Below are positions 1 to 6,954 of a stretch of 20,133 bases of DNA, piece by piece (position 1 is the stretch's first letter; the number at the start of each line of letters is the position of its first letter). The stretch is from UMGS1649 sp045652705. GTDB lineage: Bacteria > Bacillota > Clostridia > TANB77 > CAG-465. The stretch is taken from assembly GCA_045652705.1 (NCBI GenBank), contig JAZRUV010000035.1, forward strand, positions 1-20,133. Reading direction: 5' to 3'. The notes under the pieces were generated by a model. It saw only the letters and a list, made by a program, of their open reading frames with translations, was not told the origin of the DNA and searched no databases. The position numbers and the translations under genes are program-made.

Positions 1-177
1 CGCATAATAAAAAGCATAGGTGTAGATAAGTCTGAAGTTGTTGTTGTGGGAGATAATCTTTTTGATGATTTGTTTTCTGCCAAGCAACTTGGCGTAAAAT
101 GTCTTGTTGTAAACAGATATAAAAGCAGACTTAAAAGTTTGATTTGCAAACTGGTAAATAGCAGGTACTTGAAGTGA
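1..177 (+). CDS. HAD-superfamily phosphatase, C-terminal part (5' end outside window)
   Basis: The first 58 codons are an open frame ending in TGA at 175-177 and represent the C-terminus of a protein that starts before the window. The stretch VVVVGDNLFDD followed by an Ala/Lys/Leu-Gly helix and CLVVNR is the typical HAD motif IV region: the GD...D acidic residues bind Mg2+ in the phosphatase active site, and the following helix-strand closes the Rossmann-like core. The basic C-terminal tail resembles YqeG-type HAD IIIA phosphatases, but this assignment is weak because only the last motif is visible. The stop codon lies in the left arm of the downstream terminator hairpin, so this gene ends its transcription unit here. 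Confidence 0.6.
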   Translation, partial: RIIKSIGVDKSEVVVVGDNLFDDLFSAKQLGVKCLVVNRYKSRLKSLICKLVNSRYLK

Positions 178-205
178 ATTAATTCATTTTGAGTACTTGC
201 TTTTT
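161..205 (+). terminator. Intrinsic terminator of the HAD gene
   Basis: Bases 161-180 pair along their full length with 181-200 (GCAGGTACTT... against ...GAGTACTTGC, with four G-T wobbles), and a run of five T follows at 201-205. The tip would open to a small AT-only loop. The stop codon of the HAD gene is inside the left arm. Confidence 0.8.
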
Positions 206-217
206 CTATATATTTCC

Positions 218-246
218 TTTACAAATGAGCCTAAATAGTGTAAAAT
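218..246 (+). promoter_or_regulatory. Sigma-A-type promoter of the ABC-F gene
   Basis: TTTACA (218-223) and TAAAAT (241-246) are separated by 17 bases. A start near 253 would leave a leader of about 19 bases containing the GAGG ribosome binding site at 261-264. Confidence 0.6.
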
Positions 247-271
247 ACTATAGGTAAAGTGAGGCGTTTTT

Positions 272-1855
272 ATGATAATGACAAGTGGCGTAACACTTAG
301 ATTTGGTAAAAGAGTGTTATTTGAAGATGTTAATATTAAATTTACAGCAGGAAATTGCTATGGATTAATTGGTGCAAATGGTGCAGGAAAATCTACATTT
401 TTAAAAATATTATCTGGAGAAATAGAACCAACAAATGGTGAAGTTGTAATTCCAAAAGATGAAAGATTATCTGTATTAAAGCAAGACCATACTCTTTATG
501 ACGAAGAACAAGTATTAAATGCTGTTATAATGGGAAATGAAGTTTTATACAAACTTATGAAAGATAGAGAAGCAATTTATCTTAAAGAAGATTTTACAGA
601 TGAAGATGGAATTTTAGCTGGAAAATTAGAAGCTAAATTTGCTGAAATGGATGGTTGGAATGCTGAAACTGACGCAGCTATTTTGCTTAATGGGTTAGGT
701 GTAGCAACAGAACTTCATGAAAAATTAGTAAAAGATTTAAAAGAAGAAGATAAAGTAAAGGTACTTCTTGCACAAGCTTTATTTGGAAATCCTGATGTTC
801 TTCTACTAGATGAACCTACAAATGGTTTAGACTTACCAGCAGTAGAGTGGTTAGAAGAATTCTTAATAAACTTTGAAAATACAGTAATAGTTGTATCACA
901 TGATAGATATTTCTTAAACAAAGTTTGTACACACATAGCAGACATAGACTATGGTAAAATTCAATTATTTGTTGGTAACTATGATTTTTGGTATGAATCT
1001 AGTAAGCTTATTCAAAGACAAATGAAAGAATCTAATAAGAAGAAAGAAGACAGAATAAAAGAATTGCAAGACTTCATAGCAAGATTTAGTGCTAACGCAT
1101 CTAAATCTAAACAGGCAACATCTAGAAAGAAAATGCTTGAAAAAATAGTTTTAGATGATATAAAACCATCAAGTAGAAGATATCCATTTATAGATTTCAA
1201 ACCAGATAGAGATATTGGAAATGATGTTTTAGTTGTTAAGAATCTTTCTAAAACAATAGATGGAAAGAAAGTGTTAGACAACGTTTCATTCACTATGACA
1301 AGAGAAGATAAAGTTGCTTTTGTAGGAGAGAATAGTGCCGGTATATCTGCTTTAATGGAGATCCTAGTAGGAAATATGGAGGCAGACAGTGGAGAATTTA
1401 AGTGGGGACAAACAGTAACAAATGCATACTTCCCAAGAGAAAATATTGAGTTTTTCAAGGGAGATATTACTCTTACTGATTGGTTAAGACAATTCTCGAA
1501 AGAAAAAGAAGATGCGTATGTTAGAGGATATCTTGGTAGAATGCTATTTTCTGGAGAAGAAAGCATGAAAAAGACTAATGTAATTTCTGGAGGAGAAAGA
1601 GTAAGATGTATGCTTACAAAAATGATGCTTTCAGGTGCAAATGCATTACTTTTAGATGAACCTACAAACCATTTAGATATGGAAAGTATTACAGCACTAA
1701 ACGAAGGAATGCAAAACTTTAAAGGAGTATTGTTATTTAGATCATATGACCATCAATTAGTTCAAACGGTTGCAAATAGAATTATAGACTTAACACCAGG
1801 CAACTTTAAAGATAGAAAATGTTCTTATGATGAATATTTAGAGGAAAATAAATAA
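272..1855 (+). CDS. ABC-F family ATP-binding protein with one degenerate ATPase site
   Basis: This 527-residue soluble protein has two ABC ATPase domains joined by a charged linker (about 245-300) and no membrane segment, which is the ABC-F layout; members act on the ribosome. Domain 1 has Walker A GANGAGKST (34-42), Walker B with DEPTN (180-184) and the H-switch SHD (209-211), but its signature is LKEED (156-160) instead of LSGGE. Domain 2 has a good signature SGGE (439-442) and Walker B LLDEPTNHLD (460-469), but Walker A reads GENSAGIS (352-359) with Ile in place of the catalytic Lys, and the H-switch His is Tyr (SYD, 491-493). The motifs resemble the YkpA/YbiT branch. The ATG at 272 is chosen because GAGG precedes it and MI-TSGVTLR is the usual N-terminus of this branch. 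A role in ribosome rescue or translation is inferred from the family only; I see no marker of an antibiotic-resistance subfamily. Confidence 0.9.
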   Translation: MIMTSGVTLRFGKRVLFEDVNIKFTAGNCYGLIGANGAGKSTFLKILSGEIEPTNGEVVIPKDERLSVLKQDHTLYDEEQVLNAVIMGNEVLYKLMKDREAIYLKEDFTDEDGILAGKLEAKFAEMDGWNAETDAAILLNGLGVATELHEKLVKDLKEEDKVKVLLAQALFGNPDVLLLDEPTNGLDLPAVEWLEEFLINFENTVIVVSHDRYFLNKVCTHIADIDYGKIQLFVGNYDFWYESSKLIQRQMKESNKKKEDRIKELQDFIARFSANASKSKQATSRKKMLEKIVLDDIKPSSRRYPFIDFKPDRDIGNDVLVVKNLSKTIDGKKVLDNVSFTMTREDKVAFVGENSAGISALMEILVGNMEADSGEFKWGQTVTNAYFPRENIEFFKGDITLTDWLRQFSKEKEDAYVRGYLGRMLFSGEESMKKTNVISGGERVRCMLTKMMLSGANALLLDEPTNHLDMESITALNEGMQNFKGVLLFRSYDHQLVQTVANRIIDLTPGNFKDRKCSYDEYLEENK

Positions 1856-1870
1856 TTGTAACAAATATAT

Positions 1871-1900
1871 CTCTATATACGTAAAATATCGTATATGGAG
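1871..1900 (+). promoter_or_regulatory. Hairpin enclosing the aspartokinase ribosome binding site
   Basis: CTCTATATACG (1871-1881) pairs with CGTATATGGAG (1890-1900) over 11 base pairs with one T-G wobble and an 8-base loop. The right arm contains GGAG of the GGAGG ribosome binding site (1897-1901) for the ATG at 1910. The T-rich stretch after it (1902-1909) also makes the hairpin look like a weak terminator for the ABC-F gene. No promoter is evident in the 54-base gap, so lysC is probably reached by read-through. Confidence 0.55.
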
Positions 1901-1909
1901 GTATTTTTT

Positions 1910-2884
1910 ATGGATATTGTTGTGCAAAAATACGGTGGGAGTTCTGTAGCGGACAAAGAAAAGCTAGAACTAGTTATTAAAAAAATAATATCTGCAGTAA
2001 ATCAAGATAATAAAGTGGTAGTTGTTGTTTCAGCTCAAGGAAAAACAACGGATGGATTGATAAATAAAGCAAAGGAATATTGTGAGAAAACATATAATAA
2101 GGAAATGGACTTACTTCTTTCAACAGGGGAAATACAAACAGTAGCCTTGCTTACAATGATGCTTAAAAATAAAGGATATGATGCAGTAGGTCTAACTGGA
2201 GGTCAGGCAGGAATAATAACTGATTCAAACTTTTCTACAGCTAGAATAAAAATGGTAATGAAAGAAAATATAACTAAGTACTTAGAAAGTGGAAAAATAG
2301 TTGTTGTAGCAGGATTTCAAGGTATAGATAAGTTTGGGAATATAACAACTCTTGGTCGTGGCGGTAGCGATTTGTCTGCTGTTGCAATAGCGGCAAGTCT
2401 TAAGGCTACAAGATGTGAAATTTATACAGATGTTGATGGAGTATTTTCAACTGACCCTAATGTAATAAATAGTGCAAAACTAATAAACAATATATCTTAT
2501 GACGAAATGTTAGAGGCAGCAACAGCTGGTGCAAAGGTATTACATAATAGGTCGGTAAGTTTAGCAAAAAAATATAAACTTAATGTTAATGTAAAAAATA
2601 CAAGAGGAGAGAATACAGGCACTATAGTAACAGATACAGAAAATGTGTCGGAAGAATATAACCCTAAAATACTAGCAATACAAAAAGGGCTTGCGCGTGT
2701 TACAATAATAGGAGAGCAAATGTATTCTAATGTAGAATATATATCTAAAATATATGAAGTAGCAAAAGAAAATAATGTTGTTATATATATGTTATCTTTT
2801 AGTGAAGTTGCAATTAATATAATTGTAGCAGAAAGTATGGCAAACGACTTTGCAAATGCTTTACATGGTAAGTTTATAGAATAA
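1910..2884 (+). CDS. lysC: Aspartokinase, short form with a single ACT-like domain
   Basis: Aspartokinase phosphorylates L-aspartate with ATP, the first step toward lysine, threonine, methionine and diaminopimelate. The amino-acid-kinase fold is complete: KYGGSS (7-12), STGE (71-74), GRGGSD (149-154) and TDVDGVFSTDP (173-183) are the catalytic and nucleotide-binding motifs. The start is set at ATG 1910, not the in-frame ATG at 1895, because GGAGG at 1897-1901 sits 8 bases before 1910 and the family begins M-I-V-KYGGSS. The protein is 324 residues, about 80 fewer than the usual 400 or so. After the kinase domain there is only one ACT-like segment (about 262-324, starting ARVTIIGE), where classical enzymes have two that bind the feedback inhibitor. 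Feedback control may therefore differ; this is inference. lysC is used in the generic sense and the isozyme cannot be told. Confidence 0.88.
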   Translation: MDIVVQKYGGSSVADKEKLELVIKKIISAVNQDNKVVVVVSAQGKTTDGLINKAKEYCEKTYNKEMDLLLSTGEIQTVALLTMMLKNKGYDAVGLTGGQAGIITDSNFSTARIKMVMKENITKYLESGKIVVVAGFQGIDKFGNITTLGRGGSDLSAVAIAASLKATRCEIYTDVDGVFSTDPNVINSAKLINNISYDEMLEAATAGAKVLHNRSVSLAKKYKLNVNVKNTRGENTGTIVTDTENVSEEYNPKILAIQKGLARVTIIGEQMYSNVEYISKIYEVAKENNVVIYMLSFSEVAINIIVAESMANDFANALHGKFIE

Positions 2885-2932
2885 AAAGGTAAATTATTGT
2901 GTGATGATTAAAGAAATATAATTTTAATTTAT

Positions 2933-2984
2933 AAAAAGGAAAAATGCATTAATTATATGTGTTTTTCTTTTTGGCTATTTTTTT
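2933..2984. terminator. Probable terminator between lysC and the toxin gene
   Basis: An A-rich arm starting AAAAAGG (2933-2949) pairs with ATGTGTTTTTCTTTTT (2957-2972) with wobbles and one bulge, and a T run lies at 2978-2984. In the minus direction the same hairpin is also followed by T-rich sequence, so it may serve both converging units. A small all-AT hairpin at 3007-3026 lies just past the toxin stop and is too weak to call. Confidence 0.5.
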
Positions 2985-3029
2985 AGTTAGATAAATAATA
3001 AATATGAAATTTTAGATTTAAAATTTAAA

Positions 3030-3344
3030 TTAATCTGTTTTGAATAAATCGGTCGGTTTTATGTTTTTGCGACCATCAATGATATGAAAGACAACAATAG
3101 TTTGTCCAATAATTGAAAAAATAATAAGGTATCTCTTATCCACAATATGCTTTCGGAAAATTTGGTTCTCTAAGACAGCATATAATGGATTAATGAAAGG
3201 AAAGTATTTTAGTGATTGTATAGCTTCTCTAATTTTAGACCTAACCTTTAGAGCATAGTTAATACTTATATTATTACAAAAATTATAAATATCATCTATA
3301 TCTTTGTGGGCTGAATTTAAAACTATAACATTATACATTACCAC
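3030..3344 (-). CDS. RelE/ParE-family toxin of a type II toxin-antitoxin module
   Basis: This 104-residue basic protein has the RelE/ParE fold pattern: an N-terminal strand (YNVIVLNSA), two helices containing DIDDIYNF and a long RSKIREAIQSL helix, then strands ending in YLIIFSI and IVVFHIIDGRK. The closing V-(F/Y)-H-I-x-D-G-R segment is characteristic. Family members either cleave mRNA in the ribosome (RelE) or poison gyrase (ParE); sequence alone does not decide which. The start is GTG at 3344, with GGAG about 10 bases upstream; an ATG two codons later is an alternative. The start lies inside the last codons of the antitoxin gene, which implies translational coupling. Low expression behind the antitoxin is the usual logic of these modules. 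Confidence 0.82.
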   Translation of the reverse strand: MVMYNVIVLNSAHKDIDDIYNFCNNISINYALKVRSKIREAIQSLKYFPFINPLYAVLENQIFRKHIVDKRYLIIFSIIGQTIVVFHIIDGRKNIKPTDLFKTD

Positions 3345-3567
3345 TAAAATATTTCTCCGTAAAAATTCTATCAGACTCTTCCCAGGTCATCCATCTATTT
3401 GGATCTTTTAAGGCTTTTAATCCCTCAATACATGATTTTATTATTTCTTCATTTTCTTCTTTTGATAGAGTTTCTATTGGATTAATAATAGTTACATCTT
3501 CTAATCCTATATCATCTCTAATATCTATAACGGGTAAGTGTAGTTCTTTTGTTTTTATTTTTTTCAT
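3331..3567 (-). CDS. Antitoxin partner of the RelE/ParE toxin
   Basis: This 78-residue acidic protein is encoded directly upstream of the toxin and overlaps it by 14 bases. It has no clear ribbon-helix-helix or HTH signature that I can name. The middle (SKEENEEIIKSCIEGLKAL) is a strongly helical, charged segment, and the C-terminus (DPNRWMTWEESDRIF) is the kind of extended toxin-wrapping tail seen in small antitoxins. The assignment rests on position, overlap, size and charge rather than on a family motif. The ribosome binding site is a strong GAAAGGAG, 10 bases before the ATG, and a near-consensus promoter lies immediately upstream, so the module is an independent unit and is probably autoregulated. 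Confidence 0.75.
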   Translation of the reverse strand: MKKIKTKELHLPVIDIRDDIGLEDVTIINPIETLSKEENEEIIKSCIEGLKALKDPNRWMTWEESDRIFTEKYFSGNV

Positions 3568-3593
3568 AATAAATACACTCCTTTCTAGAATTT

Positions 3594-3621
3594 AGTATAA
3601 CAACATTTTACTTAATGTCAA
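3594..3621 (-). promoter_or_regulatory. Near-consensus sigma-A promoter of the toxin-antitoxin module
   Basis: On the minus strand TTGACA (3616-3621) and TATACT (3594-3599) are separated by 16 bases. The predicted start is about 20 bases before the antitoxin ATG. This is one of the strongest promoters in the window, as expected for a module kept in check by autorepression. Confidence 0.8.
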
Positions 3622-3733
3622 GTTTAGTTCCCGTGTCGAAAAATAAAGTAATATGACAAGATAGCGTTTTTTAATACTATAAGCTTATTATATCATTGTG
3701 GTTAGACCGTGTAAATAAAATACATATAAATAT

Positions 3734-3761
3734 TTGATACGTGCTATGTAATAAATAATAT
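3734..3761 (+). promoter_or_regulatory. Possible promoter of the membrane protein gene
   Basis: TTGATA (3734-3739) and TAATAT (3756-3761) are 16 bases apart; an overlapping TATAAT (3759-3764) would give a 19-base spacer. The stretch 3622-3733 between this and the toxin-antitoxin promoter shows nothing else that I can name. Confidence 0.4.
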
Positions 3762-3816
3762 AATAACAAATATTGCAATAAATAATTACTTATGATATAA
3801 AATGTTTGGTGATAAT

Positions 3817-4425
3817 ATGAATATGGTAATTCCGTTTTTAGGACTATTAATTATACTAGTACCAATAATAGTAATGTTAATATCTTTTAAAGTATATAGC
3901 AACACTGGGAATAAAAAGAAATTAGCAATGTATACATTGCCCAATTTTACACTGACAGTTGCAATACCCGTTATGATGTCGGCCTTTGCAACATATGGCA
4001 GAAACTATATAGATGCTTTTGCAGCTTTCATAAATGGCATTTCAAATGTAAATATATATGTGTGGACTTTGTTTGCATTAATTATATTACAAATTGCAGT
4101 TACTTGTATAAATGGAGTATCTATAGCCAAAGAAATGGAAAATTATACAACAAAGAAAAAAGAAAAATGCTTTAAATTTAACAAGTCGTCAGCAATAATT
4201 TTTGTATGCTTAGTTGTAATTTTTATATCAGTTTTGAGTATAGATATTTATAGATTAAAACAAAATTTAGAACCAATATTTAGTATTAAAATGGGAGCTT
4301 ATTCAGACGGTGGAACTAAAGAATATTTAGGACTTGGATATAAAATAATAGATTATAACAAATTGGATGGCTATGATGGATATAAAATAGGAACTTGGTT
4401 CATGTCTTATGATAATTCATTATAG
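3817..4425 (+). CDS. Unrecognised four-helix membrane protein with an external C-terminal domain
   Basis: I do not recognise this protein. Taking the ATG at 3817, preceded by GGTGATA, it has 202 residues; an in-frame ATG at 3802 would add five. Four hydrophobic segments are visible at about 4-24, 41-60, 78-100 and 124-146. A Lys-rich stretch (TTKKKEKCFKFNK, 111-123) before the fourth suggests the cytoplasmic side, placing the last 55 residues outside. This tail (FSIKMGAYSDGG..., with GLGYKIIDYN and IGTWFMSYD) is rich in Tyr and Gly and looks like a small folded beta domain. The gene is monocistronic, between its own promoter and a clear terminator. It lies beside the toxin-antitoxin pair but on the opposite strand, so no functional link is implied. 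Confidence 0.7.
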   Translation: MNMVIPFLGLLIILVPIIVMLISFKVYSNTGNKKKLAMYTLPNFTLTVAIPVMMSAFATYGRNYIDAFAAFINGISNVNIYVWTLFALIILQIAVTCINGVSIAKEMENYTTKKKEKCFKFNKSSAIIFVCLVVIFISVLSIDIYRLKQNLEPIFSIKMGAYSDGGTKEYLGLGYKIIDYNKLDGYDGYKIGTWFMSYDNSL

Positions 4426-4447
4426 AAATAAATATTATAATACAAAA

Positions 4448-4475
4448 GCAATACACAAAAAGTGTATTGTTTTTT
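4448..4475 (+). terminator. Intrinsic terminator after the membrane protein gene
   Basis: CAATACAC (4449-4456) and GTGTATTG (4462-4469) form a perfect 8-bp stem with loop AAAAA, extendable by G-T and A-T pairs, followed by TTTTTT (4470-4475). Confidence 0.88.
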
Positions 4476-4529
4476 GCATATATGAGCTTGTGTAAAGCAT
4501 ATATATGGCTTTAGAGGAGTGTGGTTATT

Positions 4530-5825
4530 TTGAATCCATTTGAACAAATGCCTATAGATTTAAACAAATCTTATATGAACTGGAAAGAAATTTATCCAAA
4601 GTCTTATGATAAAAATTGTGTAGACCCATACACAAAAACAAGAATAATACTAATGAATGGTGCTGAAACAGAGCAAGTATTCTTTATGCATCAATTTAGC
4701 AGGAATTGTAATAACAACGAGGTTAGAAGACATTTAGCTACAATAAGAAGAGCATCACAACAAATGCAAAAGTTAATACAATGTCTAAAGCCTGTAAATG
4801 AAAGTGCGTTAGAAGAAACAATTTCTTATGAGATGCTTGCGGTAGATTTAACAGCAAGACTTGCACAAAATGAGCCCGACCCATATGTTAAGAAAGCTTT
4901 AGACTTTGCACTATTAGAAGACTTTGATCATTTATATAGATATGCAAATCTTCTTGAAATGGACTATGGTATTCCTGCTGAAAAACTAGTCGGAAGATAT
5001 ACTGAAATTATGCCTGCAAGGCCAACAATTGCGCATCATAGATGCCCTCTAGATAGTGTTAGATATCACGTAGATAATGATAGAGCAAGTATGCTTACTA
5101 AGTTACATATAAACATCATAACTGCAGCTGAACAACAAACAATGAACTTCTATATGAATATTTGTAACTTATATCCAACAGATTTAGGTAGAAGATTATA
5201 TCAAGAAATTGGTATGGTAGAAGAACAACACGTAACTCAATATGGAAGTTTAATGGATACTAATGTTGGTTGGTTTGAAAACTTATTAATGCATATGTAT
5301 ACAATGTGTTACCTATATTATTCTTGTATGTGTGATGAAACAAACGAGTGCGTTAAAAAGGTTTGGAAAGCAGGATATGAGCGTTCGGTAGCAGGATTAC
5401 ATCTTGCAGCATATCTTTTAAGAGAATATGATGGAAAGGATGCTGCTTGCATAATAGCAGATGGAACATTCCCTAAACTTTTAAAACTTGGACCAAACAT
5501 AGAATATGTAAGAGAAGTACTAAAATGCACAGTAGATTACACTGCATTAAGAGAAGACTATGTTCCAGTTCAAAGTTTACAACCGAATGCAGACTTTTTC
5601 AAATACCAATCACAAGTAAATGAATTTGTAGACTGTGTGCCTAGTCATAATGTTATAGAAAAATACATTTCAAAACACGGTTGTGATTATAGATTTGAAG
5701 TTGCACCAAATCCTATACCAGAACTTAGAGATAGAAAACATGACAATACTAAAGTTGGAAGAACTTGGTCTTGCGATATGTATAGAAAAAAAGAAAGTGA
5801 CGAAGATAGCAGTGAGGAAAGCTAA
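4530..5825 (+). CDS. Cys-rich ferritin-like (putative di-iron) protein of unknown function
   Basis: This is a 431-residue soluble protein from TTG 4530. GAGGAGT at 4514-4520 is 9 bases from this TTG and directly abuts the alternative GTG at 4521, so TTG is preferred. The helical core carries the ligand pattern of four-helix-bundle di-iron proteins: E101 (SYEML), D131xxH134 (EDFDH), E201 (AAEQQ) and E231xxH234 (EEQH). Asp replaces Glu in the second motif. It has 14 cysteines, including a symmetric C-x5-C-x-C-x5-C at 260-274, unusual for a ferritin-like protein. The C-terminus is an acidic Ser/Glu tail. Family knowledge suggests iron or peroxide chemistry or metal binding; the substrate is unknown. 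The gene stands alone between two terminators. A sporulation-type -10 (CATATATAT, 4498-4506) may precede it, but this is weak. Confidence 0.72.
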   Translation: MNPFEQMPIDLNKSYMNWKEIYPKSYDKNCVDPYTKTRIILMNGAETEQVFFMHQFSRNCNNNEVRRHLATIRRASQQMQKLIQCLKPVNESALEETISYEMLAVDLTARLAQNEPDPYVKKALDFALLEDFDHLYRYANLLEMDYGIPAEKLVGRYTEIMPARPTIAHHRCPLDSVRYHVDNDRASMLTKLHINIITAAEQQTMNFYMNICNLYPTDLGRRLYQEIGMVEEQHVTQYGSLMDTNVGWFENLLMHMYTMCYLYYSCMCDETNECVKKVWKAGYERSVAGLHLAAYLLREYDGKDAACIIADGTFPKLLKLGPNIEYVREVLKCTVDYTALREDYVPVQSLQPNADFFKYQSQVNEFVDCVPSHNVIEKYISKHGCDYRFEVAPNPIPELRDRKHDNTKVGRTWSCDMYRKKESDEDSSEES

Positions 5826-5826
5826 A

Positions 5827-5857
5827 AATAAAACGCGGAAAAATTCCGCGTTTTATT
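5827..5857. terminator. Bidirectional terminator between convergent genes
   Basis: AATAAAACGCGGAA (5827-5840) and TTCCGCGTTTTATT (5844-5857) form a perfect 14-bp stem with loop AAA. A T tract follows the GC core on both strands, so it serves both the ferritin-like gene and the SIS gene, which ends 6 bases away. Confidence 0.93.
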
Positions 5858-5862
5858 CTTAG

Positions 5863-6927
5863 TTAAAATTTGCCCTTGTAATTATACAATTTGGTGGGCG
5901 CATCAGGAAAAGGCTTAAGAGGCTTAGAAATATCTATGTCTAAAGCTTCTCCAATAGATGTAATTAGGTATGGCAAAGTTGTTAAAGCTTCAATGTTCCA
6001 TTGGCGTTCGCCTACAGCGTGAGTCCCTATTTCGATGTAATGTGCTTCTTTTCTTTCACATAGAGGTAAGCTTTGTAAGAACTCTGCTAAAGCTTTATCA
6101 TAATTGTTACGGTAAGTAGAAATGACAGAATATCTAACGAGATTAATTAATAGAGCAAAATCTTGTTTGTATAATAATGTATATCTACCGTGAGAGAAGT
6201 TCTTCTTTTCATGCAAAATAACATTTGCAACACCGGATTCGGTAAATTTACTTTCGATATCCAAAGCTGTTGCATAAGTATCCCATTCGTAGAAAACATG
6301 AATTACAGGACATCTTTTAATACTGCTTGCAATTGACGCAGTGTCTAAGTTTTTTACAAAGTCTTCTCCAGAAGATAAAGCGAGCAAATTCTCGATTAGC
6401 ATTTTCTTAGTTCCCCAGTCATCAAAAATGACGCAAGGAATTAGTGTGGAAGCCATAGAAATCATACCACGTTCTTTGCCGGTATTATCTTTTTCGTTAT
6501 AATAGGAAATGATGTGAACTCTATTATCCTTTTTGTAGAATTCACGAACATCTTCTTCTTTCGCCCATGTGACAAGAATAAAATTACATTCGTTATATAA
6601 AGCGGCTACAGCAGTAGCATATATATCTGGTGTTTTACCCGAATAAGATATACCAATGATTAGGTCGTAACGCCCTTGTGAAATAAGATTAATAGCAGTT
6701 TGAGGAGTTGCTACATCCACTACAGAGTCATAAAACAAGTAGTTCAAACAGTACTTTGCAAACATTGCTGCTGGGTAAGAGCCGCCAGCCCCTACAATTA
6801 AGATTTTGGAATGCTTACAGTATTCGATATACGAGTAAAGTTTTTGGGATGCATCTGTCTTTTCAGCTAAATTAATCCGCTCACGCAATAATTCGACTTG
6901 CTCTCTGCTTACAAATTTTTCAGACAT
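5863..6927 (-). CDS. Double-SIS-domain protein (putative sugar-phosphate isomerase or sensor)
   Basis: The 354 residues form two sugar-isomerase (SIS) domains. The first has the phosphosugar-binding features KILIVGAGGSYPAAMFAKY (41-59) and GISYSGKTPD (92-101), matching the GxGxS and S-x-SG-x-T patterns of GlmS and related isomerases. The second half ends with a GlmS-like loop, NFSHGRY, where GlmS and FrlB have a (K/F)HGP motif. No glutaminase domain is fused, so it is not GlmS itself; fructosamine deglycase-like, isomerase or regulatory roles are possible. The ATG at 6927 follows TTTGGAGG on the minus strand. The gene lies 27 bases downstream of an unrecognised gene and forms an operon with it. 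Its base composition is somewhat higher in GC than its neighbours. Confidence 0.8.
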   Translation of the reverse strand: MSEKFVSREQVELLRERINLAEKTDASQKLYSYIEYCKHSKILIVGAGGSYPAAMFAKYCLNYLFYDSVVDVATPQTAINLISQGRYDLIIGISYSGKTPDIYATAVAALYNECNFILVTWAKEEDVREFYKKDNRVHIISYYNEKDNTGKERGMISMASTLIPCVIFDDWGTKKMLIENLLALSSGEDFVKNLDTASIASSIKRCPVIHVFYEWDTYATALDIESKFTESGVANVILHEKKNFSHGRYTLLYKQDFALLINLVRYSVISTYRNNYDKALAEFLQSLPLCERKEAHYIEIGTHAVGERQWNIEALTTLPYLITSIGEALDIDISKPLKPFPDAPTKLYNYKGKF

Positions 6928-6954
6928 AAATAGACCTCCAAAATATAATATAAA

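Noticed and set aside
1012..1566. 184-codon minus-strand frame inside the ABC-F gene
   Set aside because: Antisense shadow of a gene with conserved ATPase motifs; low-complexity Ser/Leu/Phe composition.
1895..1909. In-frame upstream ATG for aspartokinase
   Set aside because: It lies in the hairpin stem and overlaps the GGAGG that serves the ATG at 1910; the family N-terminus starts at the later ATG.
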